Shown here: in pieces, positions 53,001 through 59,000 of the stretch
Numbering within the stretch: the first letter of the stretch is position 1
Layout: the number at the start of each line of letters is the position of its first letter
Source: Hydractinia symbiolongicarpus
Lineage: Eukaryota > Cnidaria > Hydrozoa > Anthoathecata > Hydractiniidae
Assembly: GCF_029227915.1 (NCBI RefSeq)
Contig: NC_079877.1
Span: forward strand, 17,658,851-17,722,850
Length of the DNA: 64,000 nucleotides
Direction: 5' to 3'
The notes under the pieces: model-generated
Database searches by the model: none
Told to the model about the DNA's origin: nothing
Seen by the model: the letters and a program-made list of their open reading frames with translations, nothing else
Program-made: the position numbers and the translations under genes

Positions 53001-56000
53001 TTGGAAAGATTAAATTTCAGATCAGTGCGTAAAGAAGTAATATAACTTTGATCAGTATGTTTTATTCATATGCTTGTAATGAAATATACTTTTTTAGGCT
53101 AATCCGAGGTTCCAATACGTATAGGGAAATTTCGGGGATTTCAGACAGGTGGTAGTATGTGATTGTTCATATGAAATCCTTCTAGGTTAGTCAACGACGT
53201 TCTTTCTAGATATCCATCTCACTAGCTGCTGGAATCGGTGTTTCATTAATCAATTTGGTTCCTGAAGAAGTTTTGTTTGGAACCTTCTCTTTAATAGATT
53301 GTCACCTGACCTTCAATAATTTCTCTTATGACATGGAGATGCAGATCGGGTCTATTCAGCTCGATAATCAACTTTACACCAGCCAAGTCCCAGTTTCGTT
53401 GTTCGCGTCGCCACAAAGTTCGAGGACTGGAAGTAATTCAGCAGACTTCCACATTTACGTGAATGCAGAAAATGATACACTGTTTAACTTACTTGTGTTT
53501 AAGGTATTTTTTTAATACGCTTCATTTTCCCTTGATATTTTGTTAACACGGGTTGTTTTCATATCTCATCTCTTGGTGTTTATTTTTACGAGTATTTTTA
53601 AGCGATAGTTTCTTTCTTTTTTTTGTAAGTTCAAAATCATACGCTTACTCTAATGACTATGTATAATTTTGATAAACGTCTAAGCATACTTAAAGGCTTG
53701 TTTTCATTTGACTGCTTATTCCATTAAAGTGCAATAAGCTCAGGATCATTTTTATTAGCACGTGCACACTTAACAAAATATAATTTTGTCAAACTGCGCA
53801 TGCGCTAACAAAAAATTCGTTTCGCTATAGTAGAAAATGCAGTCAAATGGAAACGAGGCTTTAATAAGAGAAATTCCTTTCTAATACTTTAAATATAGAA
53901 CTTGACTTTGGACATTTGCAAGCTTCACGTGATGTTGGAAGATCGCTTATTATTGAAAGTCATACAAGTTGTTCAAAGCTTGATGCTAGACAGTGAGGCC
54001 ACGGAGCAAGAAGTTTCTTCTAGTATATTTGATAGCCAAAGAGTTTCGCATGAAAAGCAAAATTTAAAAAACAATATATTTTTTGAAGATGTGATTGTGA
54101 CGCAAGGTGATATTACTATGAGTCTAGTAGCGACTGGCAAATTGGAAGAAGACTTGTTGAATCTCAAAAGACAATTAGGTGATTATTACAGAAATAATTT
54201 AACATTCGATGCTTCTAAAAACAGTTGTTTAAAATGTGCCTGGCAAGTTAAGCATCTTTGGTATAAATTTATTGTGACGAAATGGAATTATCAATAGTAA
54301 AATTTATGAAGAATTTTTCAATTTTTCAATTATTTATATATTTTTTCTTTTATTCATTCGTTGATTTGATTTACTTTTTTACCTGTAGCTATTCCGTTAA
54401 TAAGTTTCGAATCAGCAGTGATTGGTTTTGAAGGTTTTCAAAGAAATAACGTGCTGGAGACATCTTCCATGTTGTTCCAACACGTCCTGCATCATTACAA
54501 GGCTAGTTTCGTCAACCAGGCTGCTGTTCTGTTGGGCTCACTTGACCTTCTTGGTAATCCAATGGGCCTTATTCAAGACTTCTCATCTGGAGTTGAAGGG
54601 CTTGTCAAGAAAGGAAACATTGGTGGGCTTTTCGTTAATGTCGCGCATGGATTTTCGAACAGTGCTGCAAAGGTGCGTGCGGGGTTGTTCTGTTTTGAAC
54701 CACTTTATCTATTTAGTATTTATTTTAGCAATTTTCTCATCTGTTGGACAGATGCCTCTCTAAAAATTTAATTATGACATGGGCCATAATCGAAGCTATT
54801 TCCTCTGCTCTATCCGGTGACATCTCTCTTGCGGGTATGTCATCGTAACATGGGGATTTTGATGAATTAAGTGAAGCTATCTTCCACAATGATGCTGGTT
54901 AAGATTTAGATTTCGTTCAATATGGAAAATTCCAATATGTGAAAAGATTTGCAGAAACTATTGAAAATCAGTTGATAATGTCTTTTTTAAAGAGAAAAGA
55001 TTAACGTTCAAAAGCATTATTTAACTAACTGGTAAAGTAAAGGTGTTTCCACTAAAGTTTACAAAAGTGAATGTAGGCAGAATTTAGGTCTCCCCAAATG
55101 TCTGGAAATTAGTCTGCGAGCGAAAAATAAAATTTCCACAACATTACGTGAGTGAGGAACGAAGACGCCTCACCATATTAATTTTTTAAATACATCGATT
55201 TTACAAAATTCAGTTAAAATGTAAGCGAAAGGCCAATTATATTGTAAATAATGACGAGAACGGAATTCTTTTCGCTACGCTAATGACACGCCAACATAGA
55301 GAAATATAGTTTCGGAAACACTCGAAAGAACGTAAATTTTCCGTTTCCGTTTTTGTTATTTGTCTCCGCGCCATCAGTCCACAGAATTTCTGTTTAACGA
55401 AGTTTACTGTTTGTGACAGTTCTGGTAATATATATTTTAACTACAGCTATTTCCTTTTTCGAACAATTAAAATTTACTTGTATATCTTTTATTTTGATTT
55501 TTTTTCACTGAGTGACTCTCTTATACCCCGTTTTTTTCTTGTGGGGTCTACTGAATTTCGCAAATTTTAGGTGAGGCTTTTTGTCTTCCTTTCTTCTTCC
55601 TGTCAGTCAATTTGCCCCAGACTGACCCATTGAAAATTGAAATTCCGAGGAATTCTCTGTTCAAGAAGATCTTACAAATAAATTTTGAAAAATAACTGTG
55701 TAACAAATAAAATTGCCTATCTGAGTAGAAAAATATGTCGTGTCAAACTTCGTAACAGAAACCACAATCTGATAGACAGTTTTTTGTAAACTTTATTCGC
55801 GAGGTTGTTTACGTATATCATACGTCTTGTTGACCTTTGGTAATAATATGGGAAAATATCATGCATCTGCCAGACATTGGGCTGTTCTAATGATTCGTTT
55901 AGTATTCTTGGTGTTAAATTAACTATGTATTAGCTAGCTTTGAATATGATAATATGAGTAACTAGCTGGCAGGTTGTCTTGTTCCAAACAATTTCAAGCT

Positions 56001-59000
56001 GTTTATCAAAATTAGTAATGTTGCTGGTGTATATCCCGTGTCTCCAGTTAAACAACATCTGTAAAAATAACATTGCCAGGCTTGCTGACAGTGCTTATAA
56101 AATAATAGTTCACCTTGTAAGGATATCTTACCCCGTTTATTTTTTTTTCAAGTCAGACAATAAGCATAGCTTTTAAAAATAGTATATCATATTTTACACA
56201 TTTGTGATTTCAGAATTAAGATACTAATATGATTTGTGGGAAAAGCTTGGGGTGTTTACTTACTTTTATCACATTTTAATCCTCTATCGTAGGTTGTATG
56301 TGGTAAAAAAATCTAAAATTTCAAAAAACAATATAAGGGTGACAAAAGGGATTATATCCCAATTCTAAAATTTTGTATTTAGAGCGTTTTCATCTTAGTA
56401 TTTTTTCAGGGAAAATGAAATGTTTCAGTGATTTTTCTCAGCCGTTAATAATTTTTTCCTTCAAAGGATTACTTCACTAAGCAATTTAAAAATTGTTTCT
56501 TAAAAAAATACAAGTGGTAACTCGAACGGTTCTGACCTACTGCTTATAAAATGTCGCAACTCGATTATTTTGTCCACAAAATGCTTGTCTTATTAAACTT
56601 TAACTTCAATGAGAGAAAACAATGTGAAAGTTACTTTTCGAGCTCAAAAACAAGATTATTTTTCAAGATTTTACGTGTATGTAAACGAGAAAACAAAATA
56701 CACGAGGACGTGGGTTTTAAGAACATGAGATTTTGTCAAAAATTTGCCAAAGCATGTTTACAGTTTAAATCCAGACATTATAAGAAAAAGTTACATTAAC
56801 TTCTAAAAATTCTGGACACAATACAGAATTTATTTTGTCGAAATCGATTAATAATAAATTCAAATAATTCGATCGTTTATTATCCTTTTTTAATTTTTTT
56901 TTTTTCAAAAGTGTAATTAGTTGCAACTTTTCATTTGAAGGAACTGATTGGTTATTGTTTTGTTTGACAAATCCAAAAAGTTGAACATATATAACTTTTG
57001 AAATTTTAAATTGACAAATTAAATTCAGCTAGTTGAAAAAGAGTAAACACACAATAAATTTATCGGATTTGATAAATTGATACCCTTTTCGTAAGATTTT
57101 TAGAAATCAAGTCTTTTCTAACAAATCTTAGAAAATCTTTTGTGATAGCTACTTTAAAAAATTAGGAACTCGAAGAGAACTGATATTTAGCTAGTAACAG
57201 GATAGCTAGCCGATGCAGAATAATTATATATGCGGTGCGTGCAGTGTAATTAGTCGCTCATACCGTCATTCTTCTAATTTAATCCGTCCTCTAATTAGTA
57301 CGAATTAATTATTTTGGCAAAATGAAATAATTTATTTAACTCTAATTATTAGTACGAGTCCATAATTACTAATTTCAGATTTTCCTCTAATTTAGTACGA
57401 TAAAGGTCAAATTTTCTTCTAATTATAGTACGAATAGTAAAAAACACGTAAAAAAACAAAAAAAACATGAAAAATTTTAATCTAATTTACAAAGTAAATG
57501 GATCGTCTTCAGTATCGTCACTGTCTAGGATGGTTTTAGCTTTTTCCATGCATTTTGAATAAAATTCGCCACTTCGGACTTTCGAAGGATCTGTGGTAGT
57601 TATTCCGCATACATCAAAGGATTTCATTATCATATCCTTGTCATCTGAAATAATTTGGAATGCCTTTTCAACCCAATCCACCATGTCCTGTCTGGTTGGC
57701 GGAGGTAGCTTATAATCGCTAGGTGTAGGTGTGGGCATCTTCTCGACTGCTTTGTTGACATGCTCGACCCAACATTTTCGTAGAATTGCTTTAAATGGTT
57801 TGTTAATACATACATCCATTGGCTGACACTTTGAAGTACAACCGGCTGGGATCATTAAGGCATCTGATTTGTTTTCGTTCAGCTTACTCGCACAGTGTCT
57901 GTCTTGTGAGCAGAAAAGGCATCATAGGTTAACAGGGAGTTTTCTAATCCGAGCTCTTTGTTGATTTTCTTCACATATTTGACCCATATCTCATCCAGCC
58001 AAACAATCATGAGATCTACCGATCTTACAGATGCTCTTTGTTGGGACCATATCGAAAAAAGCTGGACTTTCATCCATATTTCCCACCAATGATCTGGGAT
58101 ATTTCCCAATTCTCATGAAACGACCGGCATCTGCATAAAACTTCGAAATCGATTCTTCCAATTGACGTGGAAGCTTTTGGCTCACTGATGTCCTGCTGTG
58201 CAGTGACAAACGATGTCGTTGAAAGAACTTCGCGACCCAGCCTCGGCTAGCATTAAAATCAGGATTGTGAGGTTGGACGACACCTTTTGCTTTCTCTTGT
58301 AACGCAAGAACAGACACTGGGACATGCAAATCTCTAAGTTCAAGAATCCATCGAATCAAATCATTCTCGACTTCCAACGGATATGTTATTGGTCGACCAG
58401 CTCCTGAACGATTCCCTTTATCACTCAGCTTTACTGCTCTGCCTGGAGTTTTCACGATGTTTCGAAGAGTTGACTCGTACCAAAAAGTGTGTTTTCAATT
58501 TTTCAACCCCTAATTTAATACGATTTGATTCCTATTTTACTCTAATCATTAGTACGACAATCAACTTCAATTTCCAAGGTATTTTATTTCCTCTTATTAT
58601 TATTACGACTCCTTCAAAATAATTATTTTTACCGGAGGATTAAATTAGAAGAATGACGGTAAGGCTAATTATAATCTTTTTCACTTAAATTCCTACACTG
58701 ATCTTTGTTTGCGATCTCCCCATAGCCATCAATATATTTTGTTCCATATAATGTTGTGCTTCAATTAAAACCAAAAAAAGGGAACAAAAAAGGATTGCAA
58801 AAGAGATATTAATTTTACTGTATGCGTATGCCGTATTATTAAACAACACACTATTCCAATTTAAAACAAGAAGCCCTGGGGGCTCTAAGAATTTCCGCGC
58901 GCTACCAAAATATTTGATGAAAACCTGCTAATTCGTTGTGTTATTGTGCCAAACATTCGAAGGGGTTTGGTGCATGAACCTCTGAAGATAAAGCACACCA

